From assembly GCF_019613955.1 (NCBI RefSeq), contig NZ_CP080443.1:1364001-1428000 (forward strand): a stretch of DNA of 64,000 bases. The letters run 5' to 3'. Below are positions 18,650 to 27,459 of this stretch, in pieces (within the stretch, counting starts at the first letter, position 1; every line of letters begins with the position of its first letter). The position numbers and the translations under genes were made by a program. This DNA comes from Chryseobacterium sp. LJ668 (lineage in GTDB: Bacteria > Bacteroidota > Bacteroidia > Flavobacteriales > Weeksellaceae). Below the pieces are notes generated by a model, which saw only the letters and a list, made by a program, of their open reading frames with translations, ran no database searches and had not been told where the DNA came from.

Positions 18650-19336
18650 ATGGAAAAACTCACCATCCTCAGCGGCGCCGGGATCAGTGCCGAAAGCGGA
18701 ATAAAAACTTTCAGAGACGGTGATGGTCTTTGGGAAAATCACAATATAACCGATGTCGCAAGTCCGGAAGGCTGGAGAAAAGATAGAGAATTGGTTCTCG
18801 AATTTTACAATCAAAGACGCCGACAGCTTCATGAAGTTGAACCTAATGATGCACACAGATTAATTGCAGAACTAGAAAAGTATTTTGAAGTTCAAATCAT
18901 TACCCAAAATATTGATGACCTCCACGAAAGAGCGGGTTCAAAAAATATCATACATCTTCACGGAGAATTGTTTAAATCTTGTTCATGCAACAATAAATCT
19001 TTGATCTACGAACAAAAAGAGGATATCAATATAGGCGACAAAGCAGAGGACGGAGCGCAGTTACGGCCATTTATCGTCTGGTTCGGAGAAGACGTTCCAT
19101 TGATGAAAGAAGCTGCGGAAAAAGCAAGAGAAGCAGATATTTTCCTGGTCATCGGAACTTCGCTGCAGGTGTATCCGGCTGCAGGATTGATTCACGAGAT
19201 TAAAGATGATTGTTTACTGATTGTTATTAATCCCAACGAAACAGGTTTTGGATACGGCGAAAGGGCTGTAGTAATAAAAGAAACCGCAACAAAAGGAATG
19301 AAATTGCTGTTTGATAAATTGATTAATATGAAATAA
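18650..19336 (+). CDS. cobB: Sir2-family NAD+-dependent protein deacylase
   Basis: A sirtuin of 228 residues. The NAD-binding motif GAGISAESGIKTFRDGDGLW is at the N-terminus. TQNIDDLHERAGS and LHGE with the catalytic His follow. The class III-type signature R..FY (EFYNQRRRQ region) suggests a desuccinylase/deacetylase. Only one zinc-like Cys pair (SCSC) is visible, so zinc binding may be partial, as in some class III enzymes. It lies between the macrodomain gene and the decayed kptA. Confidence 0.92.
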   Translation: MEKLTILSGAGISAESGIKTFRDGDGLWENHNITDVASPEGWRKDRELVLEFYNQRRRQLHEVEPNDAHRLIAELEKYFEVQIITQNIDDLHERAGSKNIIHLHGELFKSCSCNNKSLIYEQKEDINIGDKAEDGAQLRPFIVWFGEDVPLMKEAAEKAREADIFLVIGTSLQVYPAAGLIHEIKDDCLLIVINPNETGFGYGERAVVIKETATKGMKLLFDKLINMK

Positions 19337-19347
19337 AATTAAAACTT

Positions 19348-19894
19348 ATGAACGAAACACAAAAGAAAAAGACAAGCAAATGCCTGAGCTATATGCTCAG
19401 AACATTAACCTGAGTTTATCGATTTTGAGTCTGGATGAAAAATGGATGGGCGAATGTTGATAAACCGATTTTAAAATCAACAAATGATTCTCAAAATTCA
19501 CCTTTGAAGAATTAGATGAAATCGTACAAACCAATGATAAAAAACGGGTTATTTTTAATGAAGATAAAACCAGAATCAGAGCCAATCAAGGGCATTGATT
19601 AATATTAATTTGGCTTTAAAACGACAAAAACCACCGGAATTTTTTTATCACGGAACGCCGCAAAATAGTATTGATTCTATTTTAGAAAAAGGTATTGAAA
19701 AAAGAAACCGACAACATGTTCATTTAAGTCAGGATAAAGAAACCGCAACCAAAGTCGGAATGCGTCACGGAAAACCATTTATTTTAATTATCAACACAAA
19801 AAAAATGTCCGACGACGGAATTGAATTTTATCTTTCTGAGAATGATGTTTGGCTCACGGATTTTGTGGATGCTAAATATATTTATCAAAATTGA
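19348..19894 (+). pseudogene. kptA: Decayed RNA 2'-phosphotransferase (KptA/Tpt1)
   Basis: Reassembling the three frames gives a KptA-like protein of the normal length of about 180 residues. The N-terminus SKCLSYMLR is in frame from ATG 19348 but stops at 19411. DEIVQTNDKKRVIFNEDKTRIRANQGH follows in another frame. The C-terminal FFYHGTPQNSIDSILEKGI to the end is open from 19595. At least four single-base insertions or deletions break it. The enzyme moves a splice-junction 2'-phosphate to NAD+, making ADP-ribose cyclic phosphate. The C-terminal open frame (99 residues) lacks the first catalytic Arg/His region. A sequencing error cannot be excluded, but neighbours are intact. Confidence 0.85.
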
Positions 19895-20036
19895 TTTTTA
19901 TTTCAGTCAATTAATATTTAACTTTTTAATTAAAATAAATCCAGTCTTTTTCCTTCTTGATTCGGGTGTTTTTCCTTTAAGTTTTATGTTTTTATAAAGC
20001 GAAATTTGTTCTGTTAAACCATTAAAACCAAAAATC

Positions 20037-20318
20037 ATGGCAACTAAAAAACATTTTTTCGTTTCATTAGAAGGAGTAGATCTTAGCGATGAACAATTGA
20101 AAAACATCGACAAAGGAATTCAGAATGTAGTACTTTCTGAGCTGTCAAAAGTTGATAACACGCATTCCTTTTCTGCTCAACGAGATTTCAGAGCAATTAC
20201 AAAACCCCTTCGCATCAAAGACTGGTTTCCCTATGGAATCATCATCTTCAAACCGCAGATTGATATTCAGAGTCAGTTGAAAGACATACAGTCTCAAATC
20301 AAAGCTTATGGAGGCTAA
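20037..20318 (+). CDS. Small hypothetical protein paired with a Cys-rich partner
   Basis: A 93-residue protein I cannot assign. The N-terminus ATKKHFFVSLEGVDLSDEQLKNIDKGIQ is acidic and probably helical, and the C-terminal half is amphipathic with a hydrophobic YGIIIFKP strand. It overlaps the next gene by 11 bases, so the pair is translationally coupled. The leader-like first half followed by a variable second half recalls small precursor-type proteins, but no core-peptide cleavage site is evident. Confidence 0.6.
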   Translation: MATKKHFFVSLEGVDLSDEQLKNIDKGIQNVVLSELSKVDNTHSFSAQRDFRAITKPLRIKDWFPYGIIIFKPQIDIQSQLKDIQSQIKAYGG

Positions 20319-20712
20319 AAATAGCTCATCAAAAAAGATGTGTCCCAGTTACTTAGGAAAAACCGGGGCACAGCTTTTTGGAGTTTTAGGAAAAAACGGC
20401 AAAGTGAATTTTATTACGCCGCTTACCGTCACAGAAGAATTTCTTGAGCTTAATAGAGAGAAAAATAATCTTGAACAACGGTTTCGTTTTACCGGGAAAT
20501 GTGTAGAAAAAGGTTGTTTACAATGGAACCATGGAGAATCAAAATGTTCGCTCTCAAAAAAAGTTCAGGATTTTGCTACAGATATAGTAGAAGAATTATC
20601 CTTTTGCCCGATTCGTTCGCGATGCAGATGGTTTTTTCAGGATGGTGAAAATGCCTGTTACTCATGTAACGAAGTCACACGGAATATGGAAGAACTATTA
20701 GTAAGTGAATAA
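20308..20712 (+). CDS. Cysteine-rich small protein of unknown function
   Basis: A 134-residue cytoplasmic protein with eight cysteines, at positions 12, 65, 70, 80, 100, 106, 117 and 120. The clusters are C-x4-C-x9-C and C-x5-C-x10-C-x2-C, which could bind zinc or an Fe-S cluster. No known family is recognised. Translation is coupled to the preceding 93-residue protein. Placement after the NAD/ADP-ribose genes is noted, but a functional link is not shown. Confidence 0.6.
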   Translation: MEAKNSSSKKMCPSYLGKTGAQLFGVLGKNGKVNFITPLTVTEEFLELNREKNNLEQRFRFTGKCVEKGCLQWNHGESKCSLSKKVQDFATDIVEELSFCPIRSRCRWFFQDGENACYSCNEVTRNMEELLVSE

Positions 20713-20732
20713 ATTATGAACAAATATATTTC

Positions 20733-20760
20733 ACAAAAAACCACGCCCGAAAGCGTGGTT
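20733..20760 (-). terminator. Terminator of the giant T9SS protein gene
   Basis: AACCACGC (20739-20746) pairs with GCGTGGTT (20753-20760); a T run follows on the minus strand, matching the minus-strand gene that ends at 20791. Confidence 0.8.
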
Positions 20761-20790
20761 AAATTTATTTATTCTAATACTGAAATAAGG

Positions 20791-23700
20791 CTATTGTTTT
20801 ATTATTTTAACAATAGTTTCAGAATTATTTATTCGAATTAAGTAAACTCCACTGACTAAAGAAGAAACATTGGTTTGTTTGCTGTCAAATTTTCCTTCCT
20901 TTACAAGCTGACCAGACATATTATAAATCTGATAATAGTAATCTTTATCATCTTTTGCATCAATATGCAGAATATCTTTTACAGGATTAGGGAAAACTGT
21001 TAATTTTTCTGCTCTTTCTTTTACTTCTGTTTTATCCAATGTATTGCTTGCTTTTCTATTTGCATTTGGAGGTACCGGGATCGCATCAGGATTGTACCTT
21101 CCGATCTCATTACCATTTGCGTCATATTCTATTTTTGCGCAACGGCAAGACATGGCTGCTTGTGGCTTGAATACATATGAAGGGGTTAAAAAATATAGGC
21201 TGGATTCACTTTGTGTAGTAGATGATACATCAGCGTTGAAAAACATACCAAAAGAATTTCCACTTCCGTGATTGGCAGCTGTCCAGATTCCGGATTTCAT
21301 AAAGGTAGGATTGCTTCCCCCTTTTGTTGCGTCCAAAGTATTTCCTCCATTTAATCCTCTGATTCCATTATTTGGAAACAAACCGATATTAAAGTTAGGC
21401 TTATTCAATACGAATCCATATCTGAATGATCCGTATCCAGATGCATTTCCGTAAACAAAACTACCGGGATATTTCATTTTAGTCATGTCAAATGGCTCAT
21501 TACTTACCATTGCATTCATATTACCTGGATCCATTCCATATGCATTTGTAAATTTGGCATTATAGAACCAAGGTGTGTTTCCTTTCGAAATAAGATTTCC
21601 TAAAACGGCACCTAAAGATAAACTATGAACATCTACAATTCTCCAACCAGCAGGACAAGGGTCATATGGTGATTTCTCGGAGGCATGTCCCCATCTCTCC
21701 GGCATATTTCCATTTTCTTCAGATAACCAGTCAAATTTTGCTGTGTCAGTCTGATATAAAAAGTTGAATGGATTGGAAACCGAATACTTTAATACTTTTT
21801 TCAATTTGTCTATTTTTGAATCAGATGCTGATACATTTGCAGCGGCAGAATATGTTGCAAAAGATTGAGTATTTGAATTTAAATATTCAGTTTCTGTCAT
21901 ATTGGCGGTGTATAAAGCTGCTGTCATAAGACCTGTAGCTGGTGTTGCCGACTTCTGTCTATAAACATAATAGATATTGAATGGTCTCCCATTGTTGATG
22001 AAATAATTGTAAAAAATCCCTGGGTTGTAGAATACTGGTAATGGATCCTTCCTTCCCCATTGAAAATGCAATCCTCCACTATCCCTTATTTGCTCTAATC
22101 TTGCTACAGCAGACGGGTTATTATTATTGTATGACCCCAATGGACCTGTAAAGGTTGCATTGTCAAAACCGAAAAAATGTTCGTTGATAAATGGCATTCT
22201 GGCTCCTAAGTCCCGATCCATAAAAGTAGTCTTCATAGGTGCTCCGTATCCACTTGTGGTAGGATTTAAAAACTGTTCATTTGCTGGTTTTATTCCTCCA
22301 TTGTCAATAGTTTCAGGATCAACAGAATAGGCTGTTATTACAGATTTAGGCGCCCAAATGTGCCAACTCCAGACTACTGGGTCATTATGTTTACCATTGG
22401 ACCAAGCACCACTTCCTACATGGAAAGCAACTACCGCATTTCCTATTTGATTTTGATTAAGAGTGATTTTTAGTAAGGCAGTTTCAATAGAACCATCTAT
22501 AATCTCCATTTTTTGAATTAAACTTGTATTGCTTGTCCAAACAACAGATGAAGACTTAGTACTTTCTGCAGGGAAAGAAAAATCTGTGTTTAAATAAAGT
22601 TTATTCATTGCATATGCCTTCTTCAAAGGAATCTCAATAATTCTGTCATTATCTTTGTTTGTATCTATACTGTTTCCGTTGGGATTTGGTGTTACTAAAG
22701 CAGGATTAGTATATTCTACATAACTATTTGGTAATTTTGTCCACGATTTTAAAAGATCAAGCGAATAAAGTTCTGAAGATGAAGTAATGTATTCCGTTTC
22801 AAATTCCTGCGGAGTTGATGCACTATTTGGATCATATATACAACGTACACCTGTGCTTGGATATCCATAAGCAGTTTCTCTAAAACTATTCCATCCTATA
22901 GAAGTATGATAACTTAAAGGGTCTGAATATAGTAATAAACCGTTTGCACCAAATGTCGGATAACGTTGTCCATCAATAACTTCCGTAGCAGTAGTAAATG
23001 TTGAGGTAAATAATCCTCCATCTGCACTAGAGTCTTGATATGCAAGCTCTGGAGTTGCCCAACCGGTGCCATTCCTTGTAGGAGAGGTATTATTTGGATA
23101 CGCTTCATAATTTCCATTGATTGGAAACTTACCTAAGTTCATACCAGGAACAGCTGAAAAGTCAAACCCGAATTGAGGATATATTTTAATATTAGGATAG
23201 TCGGTATTTAAAACATCTGGTTTAAATTCGGGCTCTACAGTTTCTCCTGTATGTTTTCCCCATGGGCTGTATCTATTCTGATTAGGCATTGCTGTACTAG
23301 AGTTTCTTCCTCCAGAAAAATATTTGGAAGGAACTCTCCAATTGCATGGACACGGATCATATGGCGATTTTAAAGCATAACGACTGCTTTGATTAGCAAT
23401 TGCTGCCTTCGAATCATCAATGTCCGAATAGAATCCACTACGTGTATCTCCCCACAAATCCCATGCAACAATATTCTCACGATATGGCGGATTATATACT
23501 TTATACTTGTTTTTTGAGAACCATGTAGTCATACTTACAAGAGGCATCCAACTGTTATCGTCTCTTTGCTTTAAAAAATCTTCACCATCGTTTAACAAAG
23601 GTTGACCTTTTGTTGCTACATATATGGGAGTGGTAATAATATTAATAGGATTATGTATTGAAAATCTTATATTCCCGTTTGGTGTATCAGTACCGGTGTT

Positions 23701-25653
23701 GAGCTGTGCAGAGTATTTATTCCCTCTTATTCTTAAAAATTTATTTCTAAAATCGGAATCGGTTGGCTTTAAATTTACCTCCCCACTAATTCCATAAGTG
23801 TCTAAATCCTTGTGAGAAAATGAAGGGATTGGATCTTTTCTTCCCCATTGGTATTGCAATCCTGCGGATTTATGCCAATCATTTCCTACAAAATTTACAT
23901 TTGTTGCTCCAAGGTTTCTGTCCATCCATTTCCAATTAGCTACAACATTTCCGTCCTTATCTTTTTCAAAGCCATGATGATAGGTACTGCCGTTAGTGGG
24001 ATCATCTGTAGCCCAAATGTGCCATGTCCAATATATAATACTATTTATTCTATATGAAATCACAGCATTTCCTTCCTTCAATTTATTTACAAGCACTTTT
24101 ATCTTTGCATTTTCACCTGTTCCCTCTAATGCCACCGATTTTACTAATCCTACTTCATCTTCCCAGTACAGTCCCGCTGTAGCAGCTCCGGATGGAATAG
24201 GAGTGTAATTTCCATTATCATTTCGCATGAATTCGCCTCCGTTTTTCCACATTTCGTAGGCTTTTTTCACAGGAATATATAGTCCGTCTACATTGTTGCC
24301 ATTCTTGTCTTTGCCTGTGAAAATATAACTGTTAGGCGCTTTTGTCCAATCAACAGCATCGGGCTGTGCTCCCGGATTAATTGTGATACAGGCCGCTGTA
24401 TCGGGATTAATTGTATTGCCAAAAATACCTACATAATTAATAAATTTATTAATTTCTGTTTCTATCTCTGCTAAAGGTCGCGAAGTTCCGTTCCAACCTG
24501 GAGTGACTTGCCTGTTTCTGATAGCTCCGACTCCATATATAGATGCTTTTGAAGTGTTGCTCAGAAAGAAGTTTTCAGATCCTGGTCCTCTGTCTTTATC
24601 ATACAAAGGAGGATAACCGTAATCATTCGTGGTATTATAATTACTTAAGGCATTAATGGTAACATAGCTTCCATTAGCCTTATATATCCTTAAACCTGTT
24701 ACTTTACTGATAATAATTACTACAGGTTCCTGATTTGTGATTACATCAGTCAATTTTTCATTGATATAATTGTAAAGGTTATAATATCTATTGACTAAAG
24801 CATTCGGATTTTTAAAATCTAAATAACCTCTTCCCCAATCTTCTCCTCCTTCTTCTGGAGGCAAAAACCAGTTACTGAAATTGATGAAAAAACCGGCACT
24901 TGAAAATTTACCTGCAAACATATAAACAGGATCATGATAAGAATATTCCCATGGACTTGTATCGCTTCCCTGATAAATAAATTTTTGAGAACTTGCTATA
25001 GTTGCAAGATTATTAGGGTTTTCGATATTGATAACAGGTGCTTCGGGGTTTGAATTGTCTAATGTACCGTTGGCATTGATTGATAAAGCAATATTGTCTA
25101 GCTTTTTGGGTAATTGCAGAGATGTTACTCTGTCTTTCACGCTTTGTACAGTTCCGTCCGGATTCAACACAACGGTTCCGCTTGTTTTTGGTGTAAACAA
25201 ATAAGTATATTCATTTTCGTCTAATTGACATTTTCCTGTGGTATAATCCGATTGTTTGTAATGAGCTACCGTTTTTTGCCAAATAATAGACTGCCAGTTT
25301 GAAAGGCTGGAATTAGAACTTAATTCAATTTTAATATTTTGTATACCAACACTAGAAGCAGGTAATTCAAAAGTTGCGGTCAAAATTTGACTAAATTCAT
25401 TAGCGGCAATAAATGTTCTGTGCCATACGGAAATCCAATTTCCCAAGTCGTTTTTGTACTTGATTATAAGAACTACATGATCAGAGGTTACAGGTTTGCT
25501 AAAATTACCTTTTATCACAACAGCTCCTTTCTGGTTTACTGTTTGGGTAATTTCAATATTCGGGTCCATATCCACTATATTTTGAGAATATATAGGGTTA
25601 TACATGAGACCCAAAAATAAAAACAGAAACTTTAAAAAATATTTCTTTTCCAT
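20791..25653 (-). CDS. Giant secreted protein with T9SS C-terminal sorting domain
   Basis: A 1620-residue protein with an N-terminal signal peptide. The C-terminal T9SS type A sorting domain reads KLTVFPNPVKDILHI...YQIYNMSGQLVKEG...SGVYLIRI, so it should cross the outer membrane through the type IX system. Two related modules are visible: DRNLGA...GLQYQWGRKDPIPSF with a YDPCPCNWRVP segment (about residues 575-790), and DRDLGA...GLHFQWGRKDPLPVF with YDPCPAGWRIV (about 1147-1335). These resemble the Fibro_succ_major-type region seen in gut and soil Bacteroidota. Function (adhesin, binding or enzyme) is unknown. It is transcribed alone. Confidence 0.85.
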   Translation of the reverse strand: MEKKYFLKFLFLFLGLMYNPIYSQNIVDMDPNIEITQTVNQKGAVVIKGNFSKPVTSDHVVLIIKYKNDLGNWISVWHRTFIAANEFSQILTATFELPASSVGIQNIKIELSSNSSLSNWQSIIWQKTVAHYKQSDYTTGKCQLDENEYTYLFTPKTSGTVVLNPDGTVQSVKDRVTSLQLPKKLDNIALSINANGTLDNSNPEAPVINIENPNNLATIASSQKFIYQGSDTSPWEYSYHDPVYMFAGKFSSAGFFINFSNWFLPPEEGGEDWGRGYLDFKNPNALVNRYYNLYNYINEKLTDVITNQEPVVIIISKVTGLRIYKANGSYVTINALSNYNTTNDYGYPPLYDKDRGPGSENFFLSNTSKASIYGVGAIRNRQVTPGWNGTSRPLAEIETEINKFINYVGIFGNTINPDTAACITINPGAQPDAVDWTKAPNSYIFTGKDKNGNNVDGLYIPVKKAYEMWKNGGEFMRNDNGNYTPIPSGAATAGLYWEDEVGLVKSVALEGTGENAKIKVLVNKLKEGNAVISYRINSIIYWTWHIWATDDPTNGSTYHHGFEKDKDGNVVANWKWMDRNLGATNVNFVGNDWHKSAGLQYQWGRKDPIPSFSHKDLDTYGISGEVNLKPTDSDFRNKFLRIRGNKYSAQLNTGTDTPNGNIRFSIHNPINIITTPIYVATKGQPLLNDGEDFLKQRDDNSWMPLVSMTTWFSKNKYKVYNPPYRENIVAWDLWGDTRSGFYSDIDDSKAAIANQSSRYALKSPYDPCPCNWRVPSKYFSGGRNSSTAMPNQNRYSPWGKHTGETVEPEFKPDVLNTDYPNIKIYPQFGFDFSAVPGMNLGKFPINGNYEAYPNNTSPTRNGTGWATPELAYQDSSADGGLFTSTFTTATEVIDGQRYPTFGANGLLLYSDPLSYHTSIGWNSFRETAYGYPSTGVRCIYDPNSASTPQEFETEYITSSSELYSLDLLKSWTKLPNSYVEYTNPALVTPNPNGNSIDTNKDNDRIIEIPLKKAYAMNKLYLNTDFSFPAESTKSSSVVWTSNTSLIQKMEIIDGSIETALLKITLNQNQIGNAVVAFHVGSGAWSNGKHNDPVVWSWHIWAPKSVITAYSVDPETIDNGGIKPANEQFLNPTTSGYGAPMKTTFMDRDLGARMPFINEHFFGFDNATFTGPLGSYNNNNPSAVARLEQIRDSGGLHFQWGRKDPLPVFYNPGIFYNYFINNGRPFNIYYVYRQKSATPATGLMTAALYTANMTETEYLNSNTQSFATYSAAANVSASDSKIDKLKKVLKYSVSNPFNFLYQTDTAKFDWLSEENGNMPERWGHASEKSPYDPCPAGWRIVDVHSLSLGAVLGNLISKGNTPWFYNAKFTNAYGMDPGNMNAMVSNEPFDMTKMKYPGSFVYGNASGYGSFRYGFVLNKPNFNIGLFPNNGIRGLNGGNTLDATKGGSNPTFMKSGIWTAANHGSGNSFGMFFNADVSSTTQSESSLYFLTPSYVFKPQAAMSCRCAKIEYDANGNEIGRYNPDAIPVPPNANRKASNTLDKTEVKERAEKLTVFPNPVKDILHIDAKDDKDYYYQIYNMSGQLVKEGKFDSKQTNVSSLVSGVYLIRINNSETIVKIIKQ

Positions 25654-25755
25654 TTCATTAATGTGTTTTTAAGTTAATTGTTTCTTTGTTTTTTGTAAAA
25701 AAAATTCATACAAATATGATTTTTTTAGAATAACTTTACAATAAGTAAAAAAAAT

Positions 25756-26067
25756 ATGATTATTAAAAACACAAATGATAAGTCTCATATTTGCCCGGTA
25801 CAAAGCTTTCTGAAGCTGTTTTCAGGTAAATTGAAACCAGAAATTTTTCTTCTGGCTACCAAGTCTTTCCTTCGGTTTAACACTCTTTTGCGTGAAATAG
25901 AAGGTGCGAATAAACAATCTTTAGCCATCGCATTAAGAGATTTGACAGAAGCAGAAATATTAAAAAAAGTTGTAATTAAAAATAAGCCATTGCATATAGA
26001 ATATCACCTTACAGAAAAAGGCAAATCAATAGCACCTATTTTTGAGAAATTGGAACAGTTCTTATAA
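25756..26067 (+). CDS. HxlR-family winged-helix transcriptional regulator
   Basis: A 103-residue HxlR-type DNA-binding protein. The family pattern CPVQSFLKLFSGKLKPEIFLL, RFNTLLREIEGANKQSLAIALRDLTEAEIL and YHLTEKGKSIAPI matches, with the N-terminal Cys at about residue 12. It is divergent from the giant T9SS gene, with about 100 bases between them, so it may control that gene. The 5' region contains no clear operator. It ends in a terminator shared with the convergent cupin gene. Confidence 0.88.
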   Translation: MIIKNTNDKSHICPVQSFLKLFSGKLKPEIFLLATKSFLRFNTLLREIEGANKQSLAIALRDLTEAEILKKVVIKNKPLHIEYHLTEKGKSIAPIFEKLEQFL

Positions 26068-26110
26068 AAAGTAATATCCCGATTATTGTATGCAAAATAT
26101 TTGTCCTAAA

Positions 26111-26140
26111 AAAATACGCTCCAATTTTGAAGCGTATTTT
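26111..26140. terminator. Bidirectional terminator between HxlR and cupin genes
   Basis: AAAATACGCT (26111-26120) pairs perfectly with AGCGTATTTT (26131-26140) around a 10-base loop. Confidence 0.85.
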
Positions 26141-26144
26141 GTTA

Positions 26145-27026
26145 TTATTTAGGCAAACCTTTTTTCAGAGCATAATGAGCTCTTTCAACTGCTTTTTTCT
26201 CCTTCCAGTCCATATATCTTTTTTTGTAGCGACCTTTCATAAAATTGTCAAAATTTCTCTGAACTGTCAGATTCCACAAAGAGTTTGCTTTCACTGCCCA
26301 GGATTTATCCCATGCGCGAAGCGAAATAGAGAAGCTTCCGTCAAGATATTTCATCCAGTGCCACCATCCGGTCGGCATAAATAGAGTGTCGCCATGCTCA
26401 AGAAAGCATTCTATTCCTTCGATCCCATTTAGGGCAGGAAATTTTTCAAAATCAGGGTTTTCGATATCAAAATCTTCCAAAGCATACGTTGCATAAGGTA
26501 ATTTATATAATCGGTCTCTCCATTTCTGCTCAAAAAGCAGCACATGCTTTCTTCCGTTAAAATGAGTATGGAAAATATGAGCTAAATCGATATCGTAATG
26601 TAAAAATGTGACAGATCCCTTACCACCGAAAAACATTCCCGGATATTTATCCAAAAAGCCTCCCATCAGTTCTTTTGGCGGAATATATTCGTCAAGCAGT
26701 TTTGAAGCGTGCTTTATTGGATCGAAAAAGAAAATTCTAAGATCAGTAGGTTCCCGCTGAATAAGATCTATGTAATCTGCGAATTTCATTTCTGTTGTTG
26801 GCGCATTGATGGGCGCAGCGGGGTCGGCTTTAGCGCTGTCATACAAAGGAACTGTAATGTCACCCACCACCTCTTTCACATATTCCATCGTCCATTTTTG
26901 ATAGGCTGGCCATTTTTTAGCCATATTTTTTATCACTACCGGTCTTCTCGGTTTAAGATATTTTTCGAAAAACTCTTCTTTGCCAATATCATCAACAATA
27001 TCTATAGGTCTTAGAATAACCCCCAT
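26145..27026 (-). CDS. JmjC-like cupin (cupin_8) putative 2-oxoglutarate oxygenase
   Basis: A 293-residue protein of the cupin_8/JmjC type found in bacteria. The iron-binding HxD is in FLHYDIDLAHIFHTHFNGRKH and the distal His in GDTLFMPTGWWHWM. The N-terminus VIKNMAKKWPAYQKW is the usual cupin_8 lead-in. The family includes ribosomal-protein and asparaginyl hydroxylases. The substrate here is unknown. It shares a terminator with the convergent HxlR gene. Confidence 0.85.
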   Translation of the reverse strand: MGVILRPIDIVDDIGKEEFFEKYLKPRRPVVIKNMAKKWPAYQKWTMEYVKEVVGDITVPLYDSAKADPAAPINAPTTEMKFADYIDLIQREPTDLRIFFFDPIKHASKLLDEYIPPKELMGGFLDKYPGMFFGGKGSVTFLHYDIDLAHIFHTHFNGRKHVLLFEQKWRDRLYKLPYATYALEDFDIENPDFEKFPALNGIEGIECFLEHGDTLFMPTGWWHWMKYLDGSFSISLRAWDKSWAVKANSLWNLTVQRNFDNFMKGRYKKRYMDWKEKKAVERAHYALKKGLPK

Positions 27027-27459
27027 TATGTATAATTTTTTATGTTACAAAATTATTAAATAAATAATAACCACAAATGATTTAAGATTTTTTTAATCTA
27101 TTGTCTTTATGACTATTTAATCGCTAAAGGTGAGCGTTGTTCAAAATTTAATATTTTACGACGTCATTAATAGAATTTTAATTGTTTTTTATTACCTGTG
27201 ATCTTACGGATGTATATATTTTATATTTAAAAATGTATCCAAAATAAAAGAGTAATATAATTAAATAAAAAATATAACTAATTTTGTAGTGATAAAATAA
27301 TGCTTTAACTTTTCTTGATAAAAATCATCTTTAACTAAGTGTAACAAAAACCAAAGAGCCATTACTAATTAATCAAATAATAAACAACGAATCTGTGTGA
27401 TTGGTAAAATACCAACATCATTTTCGAGTCATAAGACCTTAAAAAAATAAACATTGTAT
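27027..27459 (+). other. 433-base intergenic region upstream of the outer-membrane barrel gene
   Basis: Very AT-rich, no coding frame. One exact -7-type box TAATTTTG at 27279-27286 could start a leader of about 170 bases for the downstream gene. No riboswitch or terminator pattern was recognised. Confidence 0.4.
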
